Shown piece after piece: positions 8,454-17,278 of a stretch of 35,778 bases of DNA. Positions within the stretch are counted from its first letter, which is position 1; every line of letters starts with the position of its first letter. Origin of the DNA: Chryseobacterium daeguense DSM 19388 (GTDB taxonomy: Bacteria > Bacteroidota > Bacteroidia > Flavobacteriales > Weeksellaceae); assembly GCF_000430825.1 (NCBI RefSeq), contig NZ_AUMT01000022.1:1-35778 (forward strand), given 5' to 3'. The notes under the pieces are model-generated. The model saw only the letters and a list, made by a program, of their open reading frames with translations, had not been told where the DNA came from and made no database searches. The position numbers were made by a program, and so were the translations under genes.

Positions 8454-8695
8454 CGCTAGTTTTTTATTAGTTGATAAAATACCTGGTTTCAGTTACAAAA
8501 AAACATTCATAGATCTTTAATATTTTAAGTAATTTTAAAACATTGTTTACATTAAGAACTATTACAAAATTATAATAGCTAAAAATGATTAATTGTAGAA
8601 CTATCATGTAATTGAAGTAATACTTAACGTACAATAATTAAAACTAATATTACATTATTTATTACCCTGTTTTTTTTCCTTTGCAAATCTAAAAA

Positions 8696-11659
8696 ATGAA
8701 AAAATCCTTAAACATATTATTAATATTGATGTGCTTGCTATACAAAGGTCAACAGCAAAGAAATTACTACGAAAAGTGGTATACTACTGAAGATAATATG
8801 TTACCTCAGAACACTATTAAATCAATCGTACAAGACAAATATGACTTTATATGGCTATCTACAGAAAACGGAATTGTAAGATTTGACGGTAAAGATTTTA
8901 AAACATATGATAGTCATATTCCAAACGTTGAAAATAGAACCATGCTTATAAACGGTGCAGCAAAGGACGATTGGCTCTTTACTTTTTTTCAATCAGGTGA
9001 AATTCCTTCCATTATAAGCAAACGTAACTGTTCGATTGAGCTTAAAAATTCGGTAAATAACTCGAAAATAAAAAAACTTGGCGCAGAAAATTTGTATAAA
9101 ATTTTAAAAAGTAATTCGGAAAGTATCAAGCGAAAACGATTCTATTACTTTATCTCCAAAAACGAATATTATGTATTGGATAATTATAATCTATATTATC
9201 ATAACAATAATAGAACCAAGCATATTAGAAAGCTTAATGATTATATTTATTATAATTTCTTTTTATCTGGCAACCAATTATTTTACCTTAAAGATTCTTC
9301 TTCAATTGAGCAAATTTGCAGAACGGGCCAAATAATAAAACATTCAACTGGTATAACGAAAGCCTTAGATTATGCCGCTTTTGTAAATAATGCCAATCAA
9401 CAAACCTTAATAAGAAATAACAATAAAATATACTTGCTTGAATATGTAAAGAATAATATTGTTTCAACAGTTCTGTACGAGGACAAAAAGCTAAACCAGA
9501 TTATGATCTCTTGTTTATATTATGATCGGAAAAATAATATGCTTTTAATGGGAACAGAATCGAATGGATTATTGATGCTTAGAAAAAATTTCATAACAAC
9601 AATCAAAAGCCCCTCCTCAGGTAATAATATTTTCTACGCTCTGGCAGAATATGACAAAAACCAATTAATCACAGCACAAGGTGAAATCTTTAATAAAGAT
9701 GGTTATCAGAAAAAACTATTTTTTGATGAAGAGAGTGATTCTTATGGAATTATCACTCTTCAGCCTCGTTCGGAATTTCTGATTAAAAGAGAGAATAAAA
9801 TACTTTTATATAATAACAATAAAATAAATTTACTATTAGATTTTGGAACTTCTGGTTCAAGTATCTACAGTATTAGCAAGGGAAAGGATGATAAAATCTG
9901 GATATCCTTTTGGCAAAAAGAAAAGCATGAAACAGGATACATTGTCATTAAGAATCAAAAAATTATTCAAAAAGAATTTTTTGATATAAAGTATTCTGCG
10001 AGAAATATTTTTCAGATTAATGAAGATGAAATTTTACTTGCTACAGAAAAAGGTCTTTTTCTTTTCAATCAGAAAAAAAGAATCATAAAAACTCTTATTC
10101 CTAAAATAAACTTCAGGAGCATAAATAGTAATGGAGATAATTTAATCTGGATTGAAACTTATGGTAAAGGGTTATATCTTTACAAGGACAAAAAAGTATA
10201 TTTTCCTCCAAAATACCTCAGCCAGACACTTTTATTTGCTCATTGTGTCATTGAAGATAATTACGGATACTATTGGATTTCTTCCAACAATGGTTTATTC
10301 CAAGTGAAAAAGAAAGATCTTGTAGACTGTTTTTTACGCAGGAAAGAAAAAATTTATATTCATAAATATAACAAAAATGACGGTCTCTCGACCACGGAAT
10401 TTAATGGCGGTGCAAATACAAATGGTATTAAACAGGGTGATTATATAATCTTTCCATCCATGAACGGATTAATATATATAGATACAAAGGCTTCAAAGCC
10501 TATTCTTTCCAGCGAAAATTATTATATTGACAGATTTACTGTTAATGGGAGAGAAATTCCGATTAATGGGATAGTAAATCTCAACAGAAAGTTTGGCTAT
10601 TTGAAAATTTTTATAGACTATGCTGACTATGGGAATCTGAACAATAATTATCTTGAATATCGTATTGATGATAACCAATGGGAATTACTCACCGAAAATA
10701 AAACACTGAATATAAATTCATTATCAAAGGGAAAACATATAATACGATTCAGAAAACTGAAAAACTTTTCATCAGATTATATTTATAAAGCCATTTCATT
10801 ATATGTAAAGCCAGCCTTTTGGGAGACCTTGTTTTTTAAAATATCTATAAGTACAATCTTTCTCGTACTTATATATATATTTTATAAACTTAGATTAAGG
10901 AAGATTGAAAAAGAGAAAAGAATTTTGAACCAAAAGATTGAAGAACATACTTCAGAACTAAAGAAAACCATAACTTCGTTATCTGTTACACGTGAAGAGT
11001 TATATGCACAGCTTTCCAGAAGAAAAAAATTTATTGCCTCGATAAGTCATGATATTAAAAGCCCGATTAAATTTATCAAATTAAGTGCTGGATACTTAAT
11101 GGAAAACACTGACGATACTGAGCAAAAAAAAGCACTGAATTCCATCTACGAATCTTCAGACAGAATCATCGATTTTATAGATGCAACCATTAAATATAAT
11201 AAAATATTTGTTTATGATAATTATAAAGCAAAAGAAAATGTAAAGCTTTACAGTTTTATCGATCAAAGGATAAGTCTTTTTAAAAATGCTGCCGAATTTA
11301 AAGCGCTTCATATACTAAACAAAATTGGTAAAAGAAAGATTATAAAGACTAATCCTGATGTACTTAGTATCATTATTCACAATATCTTGGATAATGCTAT
11401 TAAATATACTAACCAAAATGGCTCTATATTGATTTACGATCTGAAAAAAGATAATCAGTACAAATTAGTAATCGAAGATACGGGCATTGGAATGTCTCCA
11501 GAAGAAATCAAAAAACTAAATGAACCATCTTCTTCTGACGACACTCATTTAGGATATCGTTTTATTAAAGAATTGATACCCCTCATTGATTGTACAATTG
11601 CCATTGACAGTACAAAAAATGTGGGTACCAAAATTTTTATTATATTTAATTTAAGTTAA
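8696..11659 (+). CDS. Reg_prop-type transmembrane sensor histidine kinase (987 aa)
   Basis: After a signal-type N-terminus (~1-19) come two-component-regulator propeller repeats, e.g. 'IVQDKYDFIWLSTENGIVRF' and 'CVIEDNYGYYWISSNNGLFQ', filling ~20-620 in the periplasm. A Y_Y_Y-type beta domain follows (~620-705), then one membrane helix (~712-735), a coiled coil, the phospho-acceptor box 'ISHDIKSPI' (H785), the N box (N896, N900, 'HNILDNAIKYT') and the G1 box 'DTGIGM' (D928). The usual second glycine box (G-x-G-L-G-L) is replaced by 'HLGYRFIKEL'. There is no attached receiver or AraC domain, unlike hybrid kinases of this class. The likely partner is the convergent response regulator, whose 3' end overlaps this gene by 14 bases. 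The signal may be a polymer or envelope ligand. Confidence 0.88.
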   Translation: MKKSLNILLILMCLLYKGQQQRNYYEKWYTTEDNMLPQNTIKSIVQDKYDFIWLSTENGIVRFDGKDFKTYDSHIPNVENRTMLINGAAKDDWLFTFFQSGEIPSIISKRNCSIELKNSVNNSKIKKLGAENLYKILKSNSESIKRKRFYYFISKNEYYVLDNYNLYYHNNNRTKHIRKLNDYIYYNFFLSGNQLFYLKDSSSIEQICRTGQIIKHSTGITKALDYAAFVNNANQQTLIRNNNKIYLLEYVKNNIVSTVLYEDKKLNQIMISCLYYDRKNNMLLMGTESNGLLMLRKNFITTIKSPSSGNNIFYALAEYDKNQLITAQGEIFNKDGYQKKLFFDEESDSYGIITLQPRSEFLIKRENKILLYNNNKINLLLDFGTSGSSIYSISKGKDDKIWISFWQKEKHETGYIVIKNQKIIQKEFFDIKYSARNIFQINEDEILLATEKGLFLFNQKKRIIKTLIPKINFRSINSNGDNLIWIETYGKGLYLYKDKKVYFPPKYLSQTLLFAHCVIEDNYGYYWISSNNGLFQVKKKDLVDCFLRRKEKIYIHKYNKNDGLSTTEFNGGANTNGIKQGDYIIFPSMNGLIYIDTKASKPILSSENYYIDRFTVNGREIPINGIVNLNRKFGYLKIFIDYADYGNLNNNYLEYRIDDNQWELLTENKTLNINSLSKGKHIIRFRKLKNFSSDYIYKAISLYVKPAFWETLFFKISISTIFLVLIYIFYKLRLRKIEKEKRILNQKIEEHTSELKKTITSLSVTREELYAQLSRRKKFIASISHDIKSPIKFIKLSAGYLMENTDDTEQKKALNSIYESSDRIIDFIDATIKYNKIFVYDNYKAKENVKLYSFIDQRISLFKNAAEFKALHILNKIGKRKIIKTNPDVLSIIIHNILDNAIKYTNQNGSILIYDLKKDNQYKLVIEDTGIGMSPEEIKKLNEPSSSDDTHLGYRFIKELIPLIDCTIAIDSTKNVGTKIFIIFNLS

Positions 11660-12278
11660 AGAATTTAACTAATGAAGGAATATTATATATTCCAAGCTTT
11701 TCGAAAATCCTTCTTTTATAAGTGCTTACTGTAGCTTTGTGAATATTGAGGCGGTATGCAATATCATTATTGGATAGGCCGGAATACAACAGTCTTGCAA
11801 TTTCTAATTCTCTGGGAGAAAGTGATTCAAGCGAGTTGGTTCCTTTTTTACGTGATATGTTGTCCAAAAGCCTGTCTTTAAGATCCTCACTAAGATATTT
11901 ACCCGATTCGAAAAAGCGTTGCAGTGCTATGACAAAAGTCTCTTCTTCTAATAACTTACTCAAAAAACCATGTGCACCAGCACTCAGAAACTTAAAAGCA
12001 TACGTACTTTCCTCCAATGCTGAGAATACCAGTATCTTAAGATCATTGTTCTTTATTGATAAGTTTTCAACAAAATTCAAACTATTGCCATCAGGAAAAT
12101 TAATATCCAGTATGATATAATCAATGTCGGTGCTTTTAATTATTTTTTTTGCTTCATTGATAGAAGAAGCTTCGAGAATCTGAGTATTTCCAAAGTATTT
12201 CCTGATCATTAAGACAACTCCCTGTCTTACAACACAATGATCATCAACTATTAGAATCTTTTTTTTAGTAATGTCCAT
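11646..12278 (-). CDS. NarL/LuxR-family response regulator
   Basis: The receiver domain has the acidic pair D12-D13 ('VDDH'), the phospho-acceptor D58 ('IILDINFPDG'), the switch Ser in 'VFSALE' and the conserved Lys in 'GFLSK' (~107). The C-terminal ~60 residues hold a LuxR-type helix-turn-helix: 'LSPRELEIARLLYSGLSNND' followed by 'KATVSTYKRRIFEKLGI'. At 210 aa the length is standard. The gene converges on the Reg_prop kinase gene, with a 14-base overlap of their 3' ends, so the pair may be tuned by antisense RNA or transcriptional collision. It probably takes phosphate from that kinase; the regulon is unknown, although the nearby exoprotein genes are candidates. Confidence 0.9.
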   Translation of the reverse strand: MDITKKKILIVDDHCVVRQGVVLMIRKYFGNTQILEASSINEAKKIIKSTDIDYIILDINFPDGNSLNFVENLSIKNNDLKILVFSALEESTYAFKFLSAGAHGFLSKLLEEETFVIALQRFFESGKYLSEDLKDRLLDNISRKKGTNSLESLSPRELEIARLLYSGLSNNDIAYRLNIHKATVSTYKRRIFEKLGIYNIPSLVKFFNLN

Positions 12279-12758
12279 CTTGTTTTATCATCTTTTTGTG
12301 AAACTATTTTACCTAATAAATTAATTAATAAAAGTAATTTTTTAGATTTAACTGAAAAGTATATCAATTGCCGGAATTCGGAAACCAACCGATAACATTG
12401 TGTTTTTAAAGGTTTTGTAATCATGATATTAAAAGTTTTAATCAAATTTACAACAAATTACATTTACTATAGATAATTAATATTTTAGTAAAAGTGATTT
12501 TAATCATTCCGATTGTCCTCAGAACAACTGCTAAAATTTTCACATTATGATTACTAACCCCAAATTAATTATTGAAAATGATTACCAAATAAATAGGATG
12601 TAAACAAATCAAGAATCCCATCTTTTGAATGGGATAAAAAATGAATACTAAGTATTTATAGAATGATGGATGTTTTTTAAATTATTTTAAAAACGAATGG
12701 TATCTAATAATACAACTTTTTAATATTAAAGAATTTTCTGCTAAATCTAATTGGCAGG
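12279..12758. other. 480-bp intergenic region upstream of the response regulator
   Basis: It is A/T-rich and holds a small hairpin at 12615-12635 and presumably the promoter of the response-regulator gene. No TAnnTTTG box was recognised. A 64-codon minus-strand frame reaching into the regulator's start was judged spurious. Confidence 0.5.
12615..12635 (-). terminator. Weak stem-loop, possible terminator
   Basis: ATCCCAT and ATGGGAT form a 7-bp stem with a 7-base loop, about 125 bases after the stop of the LTxxQ-like gene. The minus-strand tail (TCTTGATTTGTTT) is only partly T-rich. Confidence 0.4.
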
Positions 12759-13415
12759 CTATATACTTAAACTTGTTTTTAATAATTCTTTAATTAACTT
12801 TTGATTATTTTTATACGTCTTGAACTGTTCTGGACTCAATATTTTCTTGAAATCTTTATTTAGAGCATTCATATTACCGGATATAATATCAGAGGCTTTT
12901 TTGCTATCAGCAGTCTCCGGTGTTATATATTTTTTTCCAATATGTTTTCCAAAAACCTTGCTCACAGCCTCAGCTCCTTTAACGTTTATATCATATACCT
13001 TTTGTGTTTGCCTTTCTGTAAGATCAAGCATTGGAATCATCACAAATGTTCTGAAACTTGCCATCTCTTCTACTCTATTTTGCTTTAAAACACTCATTTG
13101 TTCTGAAGTAAGTATTGCGCTTAATGATTTATCTCGCTGAGCCAATATCCCCACAAATTGATCAGCAATTGATTTACTGTCAATTGTGTCAGAATGACCA
13201 ATAATTTTGTTATCAAGTGCATCAAACGCTTCTGATGCCACTTTATTAACATACAATACTTTATTAACCTGTGTTTCTGTAAGATGCAAATACCTCAAAT
13301 TGTCAGTCATAGTTTTAGCAACCGAAGTGGAGGATGCTGTTTGTGCCCTTACAATTGTAGCACCAAATAATGTAATGACAGCAATCATACCAGCTGAAAT
13401 AATTTTTTTTACCAT
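12759..13415 (-). CDS. Periplasmic LTxxQ-like (Spy/CpxP-type) protein with internal duplication
   Basis: The 218-aa product has a signal peptide ending 'TIVRAQ'. Two similar halves follow. Each opens with an L-x-L-T-x-x-Q-like motif ('LHLTETQVNKVLYVN' ~43-57, 'LDLTERQTQKVYDIN' ~130-144) and closes with an I-L-(T/S)-x-E-Q motif ('ILTSEQMSVLKQN', 'ILSPEQFKTYKNN'). This is the pattern of helical Spy/CpxP-like periplasmic proteins, here as a tandem duplication. Spy relatives are chaperones or stress sensors; whether this one is either is not known. It stands alone, with a -7 type box upstream at 13463-13470. Confidence 0.68.
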   Translation of the reverse strand: MVKKIISAGMIAVITLFGATIVRAQTASSTSVAKTMTDNLRYLHLTETQVNKVLYVNKVASEAFDALDNKIIGHSDTIDSKSIADQFVGILAQRDKSLSAILTSEQMSVLKQNRVEEMASFRTFVMIPMLDLTERQTQKVYDINVKGAEAVSKVFGKHIGKKYITPETADSKKASDIISGNMNALNKDFKKILSPEQFKTYKNNQKLIKELLKTSLSI

Positions 13416-13462
13416 GAAAATTTAATTGTTAGTTGTGTTTATTTAATTAAGTATTAATTGAG

Positions 13463-13470
13463 CAAAAATA
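13463..13470 (-). promoter_or_regulatory. Candidate -7 box (TATTTTTG) of the LTxxQ-like gene
   Basis: TATTTTTG on the minus strand matches TAnnTTTG and lies 47 bases before the ATG at 13415. No clear -33 element was found. Confidence 0.45.
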
Positions 13471-13665
13471 TAAAAATCAATAACATCCCGTTGTAGTATT
13501 ATTTAATAGTGGTCGTCATATAAAAACTACAATTTGTAAGATTTTCACTTCCTCTCTTATAACAGTAGACTTAAAAGGATAAATAATATTTAAATATAGT
13601 TTTGCCAGCACTATATTATCTTATATAGGTTGAGAACTTTAATCTTAAGCCTAAAATATTCCTTG

Positions 13666-14613
13666 TTAATATAAATCGTTCCTGAAATTAACATTGTAAA
13701 GACCTGAACGAATGCTGTAATAATCTATAAATAAATATTTGATAATCATTTTCCATTTTTTTGCCACAGGAGAATTGGCGATTTCAAAACTACGGTGCAT
13801 TCTTTTGATATGTACTTTTATAGTTTCGTCGATTCCTTTTTCATTTTTTGCCCACTCATGGATTTCTTTCCATAATAAAACTCTTGTAGAAGCAGGATTT
13901 ATTTTTTTTGTATCCACTTTAGTAATTCTGTTATTTTCATGTACACCTCTCATTGCAATAGCTTCATCTAAAATACCGGGATAAAGATTAAGATAATAAG
14001 ACAGTCGGAACAAGAATTCGGTATCCTCATGATATTTCAGATGGGGTTTAAACAGATCATCTATTTTTAAAAGCAGGGATTCTTTCCGTACTGTTAATGC
14101 ATCCAATGTGAAAAGTCCGAAACTCCCGAGCATATTCAACTGTCCCGGCAAAACGTCCTTTGGATGATATTTTTTATATACCGTTGTGAGACGATTTTTA
14201 AAAATATTATAATACTGTTCTTTTGCTTTTTGGGTATAATAATGTACTCCTAAAGCTCCATAAATACCATCAATTTCTGGATACCGAAATAATTCTTTTT
14301 CAGCTGTAAAACGATTGGGTAGATAATAATCATCTGCATCTAAAAAAGCAATAAAATCTCCAGTGGCAGCTTTTATTCCGATATTTCTGCTTTTCCCGGG
14401 ACCGTGATTCTTTTTATCAGGATGTTGAAATAGCTTTACTCTTTCATATTGATTTGCAAGCTGCTGGCAAACATGCAATGCATTATCGGGTGACCCGTCT
14501 TCTATGAGTAATACTTCAGATACTTCCTTAAACTGTAAGGCTGATTCTACTGCGTTGGCAACATATTTTTCGGCATTGTATACAGGGATGATGACTGATA
14601 TTTTCATTTTCAC
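13666..14613 (-). CDS. Family 2 glycosyltransferase
   Basis: This cytoplasmic or membrane-attached enzyme moves a sugar from a nucleotide-sugar donor to a glycan or lipid acceptor. The GT-A fold starts at once: 'ISVIIPVYNAEKYV' (~5-18), the first acidic residue in 'LLIEDGSPDN' (E38-D39), 'GKSRNIGIKAATGDFIAFLD', and the metal-binding D-x-D in 'LDADDYY' (D92, D94). Residues ~180-200 ('KYHEDTEFLFRLSYY') carry the E-D motif that often holds the catalytic base. The C-terminal 100 residues are basic and unassigned. Length (315 aa) is normal. The gene stands alone rather than in a polysaccharide cluster, so donor and acceptor cannot be named. Confidence 0.88.
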   Translation of the reverse strand: MKMKISVIIPVYNAEKYVANAVESALQFKEVSEVLLIEDGSPDNALHVCQQLANQYERVKLFQHPDKKNHGPGKSRNIGIKAATGDFIAFLDADDYYLPNRFTAEKELFRYPEIDGIYGALGVHYYTQKAKEQYYNIFKNRLTTVYKKYHPKDVLPGQLNMLGSFGLFTLDALTVRKESLLLKIDDLFKPHLKYHEDTEFLFRLSYYLNLYPGILDEAIAMRGVHENNRITKVDTKKINPASTRVLLWKEIHEWAKNEKGIDETIKVHIKRMHRSFEIANSPVAKKWKMIIKYLFIDYYSIRSGLYNVNFRNDLY

Positions 14614-14947
14614 TTAAGAATTTTTTTGTATTTGTCTATAATTTTCTGTAAACTTCATTCAATTTTTGCATGGTCCGTTTATAAAATTTCATATTTGTTA
14701 TTGTCATCAACTATAAAGCTTTTCGCAAATATTTTCTTGTTCAGATTCTTACAGTTTCTTCTCTGATTCTATATATTAAATTATATTATTCCAATGTGTA
14801 TATAAGTATTATTATGCTAAGATAAAATATCCAATTGGCCTTACGAGTAGTACGATTACTACAGATTACTACAAGAAGTACATTCAAGTTGATAAGAAAG
14901 CTAAAATGCCAAGATTAGAAAAAGTATCCCTGGCAATATTATTGAAT
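14614..14947. other. Intergenic region with a possible gene remnant before the first IS
   Basis: The left part is A/T-rich, with no TAnnTTTG box recognised. From about 14800 a plus-strand frame stays open to a TGA near 14962 and reads, near its end, 'DYYKKYIQVDKKAKMPRLEK'. It has no start and no recognised family; it could be the broken tail of a gene cut by the IS, or chance. Confidence 0.35.
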
Positions 14948-15016
14948 TGTAAACTTCCCTGAAAATGTATCCATTTAAAGATAGAGTTTTTGATTTAAAA
15001 AACTTTAAATTTAAAT

Positions 15017-15284
15017 ATGAAAAAGAGTAAGTTTTCAGAGAGTCAGGTTTTTGGAATTTTAAGAGAACAAGAAATTGGAAAGAGTGTGATAGAAATATGC
15101 CGTAATCACGGCATTACACAAGGTACTTTTTATCGTTGGAAGAGTAAATATTCCGGGATGAAAAGTTCGGATAATTCAAAAGCTGCGGGATCTGGAATCC
15201 GAAAATTCTAAACTTAAAAAACTTTATGCAGAAAGATGTTTAGAGATTGAAGCTTTAAAAGATGTTCTATCAAAAAAGTGGTAA
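15017..15284 (+). pseudogene. IS3-family orfA, frameshifted
   Basis: The frame from ATG 15017 begins 'MKKSKFSESQVFGILREQE' and contains the IS3/IS911-type helix-turn-helix 'IEICRNHGITQGTFYRWKS'. It shifts frame near 15178-15190; the continuation in another frame reads 'ESENSKLKKLYAERCLEIEA' and ends at TAA 15282-15284. The leucine-zipper part of OrfA is therefore out of frame. Confidence 0.75.
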
Positions 15285-15940
15285 AGCCTTCTGGACAGCG
15301 TGAAATTGTCAACTTTATTCGTGAGAAATATAATTTAAGTGAAAGGAAAAGTTGTTTAACAATTGGCATCAGCAGGCGCAGCTATCGGTATAAAAGCAGA
15401 AAAAATGACGATGGAATTAATTGAGGCTTTAACAAGACTTTCGCAAGAGCATCCGGGTTATGGTTTTTGGAAGCTATACCATAAACTTAGGAGTTTGGAT
15501 ATATTTGGAATCATAAACGGGTTTATAGGGTTTATGTAGCCTTAAAAATGAGTATTCGCAGAAGGGTAAGAAAAAGACTTCCTACCAGAGCCAAAGAAAA
15601 TATCAGTATTCCACTGAAGCCTGATGAATGTTGGAGTATGGATTTTATGAGCGATAGTTTATATGATGGGAGAAGGTTCAGGATATTAAATATTGCTGAT
15701 GATTATAACCGGGAATTATTGTCAATGGAAATTGATACAAGCATCTGCTCTGCAAGAGTAGCGAGAGTTTTGGATCATTTAAAACAACAGGGACGTAAGC
15801 CTAAACGCATAAGAGTTGACAATGGTCCATAGTTTATATCCAAAAATCTTCAGCTATGGGCTCAGGAAAATAAAGTAGAAATCCACTATATACAGCCTGG
15901 GAAACCTACACAAAACAGCCTTATTGAAAGATTATTAATA
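15281..15940 (+). pseudogene. IS3-family orfB (DDE transposase), broken and truncated
   Basis: Pieces of the integrase core are readable in several frames: 'VKPSGQREIVNFIREKYNLS', 'LSQEHPGYGFWKLYHKL', 'CWSMDFMSDSLYDGRRF' (first Asp), 'RIRVDNGP' (second Asp) and 'NSLIERL' (Glu). There are frameshifts near 15410 and 15500, and a TAG at 15830-15832 replaces the residue after 'DNGP'. The C-terminal ~50 residues are gone. Confidence 0.78.
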
Positions 15941-15988
15941 TCTTATTGACAAGATATTTCCTTCAGTTATGGATTCCGAATTATAAAA

Positions 15989-16011
15989 GACCAAAGATTA
16001 AATCCTTGGTC
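15989..16011. repeat. 23-bp near-palindrome between the two IS remnants
   Basis: GACCAAAGATT and AATCCTTGGTC are inverted copies with one mismatch and a single central base. It lies in the ~130 bp between the two truncated elements. It may be a small terminator or the relic of an IS end. Confidence 0.35.
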
Positions 16012-16065
16012 TCTTATATAATTTCTGTTCCAAAAAGTACTGGATCACATGTAAATTATTGCAAA

Positions 16066-16779
16066 TCATACTAAGGTTTTGAAAAAACTCTCCGCTATAG
16101 CATTGTCGTAGCAATTCCTTTTCCACTCATACTTCGGGTAATGTTTTTTCCGACTATTGACGTAAATTCTGTGCAGGCATACTGTATCCCTCTGTCCGAA
16201 TGAAAAATTAAACTATCATGATTTTGTAAAGGACGGTGAAACCGTGCCATTTTCAAGGCAGCAATACTGGTGTCCTGAGCCCTCATCGTCTCACTTAGCG
16301 ACCATCCTATAACCTTTCTGTCGAACAAATCAATGACCGTCGTGAGGTATAGCCAGCCCTGACCTGTACGGATATAAGTAATATCAGAAACCCAGACTTC
16401 TTTGCTGTTGTTAGTCTGAAAATTTTGATTCAAATAATTCTCTACAACAGGGTATAGGTGCGAAGAATTGGTAGTTTTCTTAAATTTTTTCTTTATTATA
16501 CTTCTCAATCCACGTTCTCTCATCAGTCTGGCAACGAAAGGACGTGAGGCTTTCATCCCCTTTGCTTCTAATTCCCTGGCGATGCGAGGACTTCCATATT
16601 TGCCACGGCTCCAATGATAAATACTGAAGATCTCTGAAGACAACACAGCTCTTCTTTCTGATCGTTTAATAGGTTTCTTTTTCTTCCAATGATAGAAGCT
16701 GCTTCTACTCACCTTTAATACCTAACACATCTTCCCGACAGGAAACACACTAGCATGATCCTTGATAAATTTATATCTT
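16066..16779 (-). pseudogene. IS3-family orfB (DDE transposase), stop and frameshift
   Basis: The readable frame contains 'SRSSFYHWKKK', the HTH_21-like 'YGSPRIARELEAKGMKASRP' and the integrase core: 'EVWVSDITYIRTGQGWLYL' (first Asp), 'LIFHSDRGIQYACTEF' (second Asp) and, after a one-base loss near 16107, 'IAESFFKTL' (Glu). A TAG at 16722-16724 interrupts the N-terminus, which otherwise reads back to about 16779. It ends early at TGA 16066-16068, about 60 residues short of a normal OrfB. Confidence 0.82.
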
Positions 16780-17072
16780 ACCCGTCTCGTCTCTCCCCAA
16801 GAAGATGCCTACCGCCTTTTTTAAGATGTCACGCTCAAGTTTTGTATCTTCTAACTCTTTACGAAGTCTCAGTAGTTCTTCTCTTATCGGATCAGAGGAA
16901 ATTTGCTTTTCTTAGTAAGTTTGCCTTTTCTGTGAAGTTTTCTCCAAGTGACCAAACTTTCTTTACAGATTCCAAGCTCCTCGGCTACTGAAGAAACATT
17001 ACCTCTTTGCTCACTTAATGAAACTGCTTGGATCTTAAACTCTAAACTGTAATTTTTTCTGATTTTTTTCAT
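16771..17072 (-). pseudogene. IS3-family orfA, frameshifted
   Basis: From ATG 17072 the frame reads 'MKKIRKNYSLEFKIQAVSLS' with the helix-turn-helix 'VAEELGICKESLVTWRK'. It meets a premature stop near 16884; one frame over, the expected tail 'EELLRLRKELEDTKLERDIL' and 'KKAVGIF' continues to a TAA at 16771-16773. The A-run at 'TTAAAAAAGG' is the usual programmed-frameshift position. Confidence 0.8.
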
Positions 17073-17278
17073 ACTCTTAAAGTTAAAGAGTATAAGAATT
17101 GTGTCCTAACAAAGGTAGCAACTCCAATAATTAATGTTTTCTTTGATGGTATAACAGCATAACGAAACAATCAGCACCATAGAAATGCTGATTATATATT
17201 GTCTTACATAGCTATTTTTTGTTTTGACCAACTTATCTGGAAATGGATATTTTGTGAAATATACCAATAAACCCAGAT

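Larger units (their letters stand above)
14948..15940 (+). mobile_element. Decayed IS3-family element (IS407-type), right end lost
   Basis: The two-gene transposase plan of IS3-family elements is visible: a helix-turn-helix orfA then a DDE orfB, with an A6G slippery run at the junction (15272-15278). The left end is placed at a TG (14948) on weak grounds. The copy stops just after the catalytic Glu region ('SLIER'), so its right end and inverted repeat are missing. Stops and frameshifts make it non-functional. Confidence 0.7.
16066..17127 (-). mobile_element. Second IS3-family remnant (IS3/IS150-type), 3' end lost
   Basis: This minus-strand element has its left end at about 17126-17127 (TTGGAGTTGCTA...TTAGGACACA on the minus strand), the same end seen at 35694-35778. 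OrfA and OrfB are both recognisable, and an inverted repeat (ATACTCTT / AAGAGTAT) precedes orfA in both copies. The copy stops shortly after the catalytic Glu, so its right end is missing. Orientation is opposite to the 14948-15940 element, giving two truncated elements tail to tail. Confidence 0.78.

Noticed and set aside
12251..12445. 64-codon minus-strand frame overlapping the start of the response regulator
   Set aside because: It overlaps a certain gene in another frame, has no domain or signal, and its composition follows the A/T-rich background.
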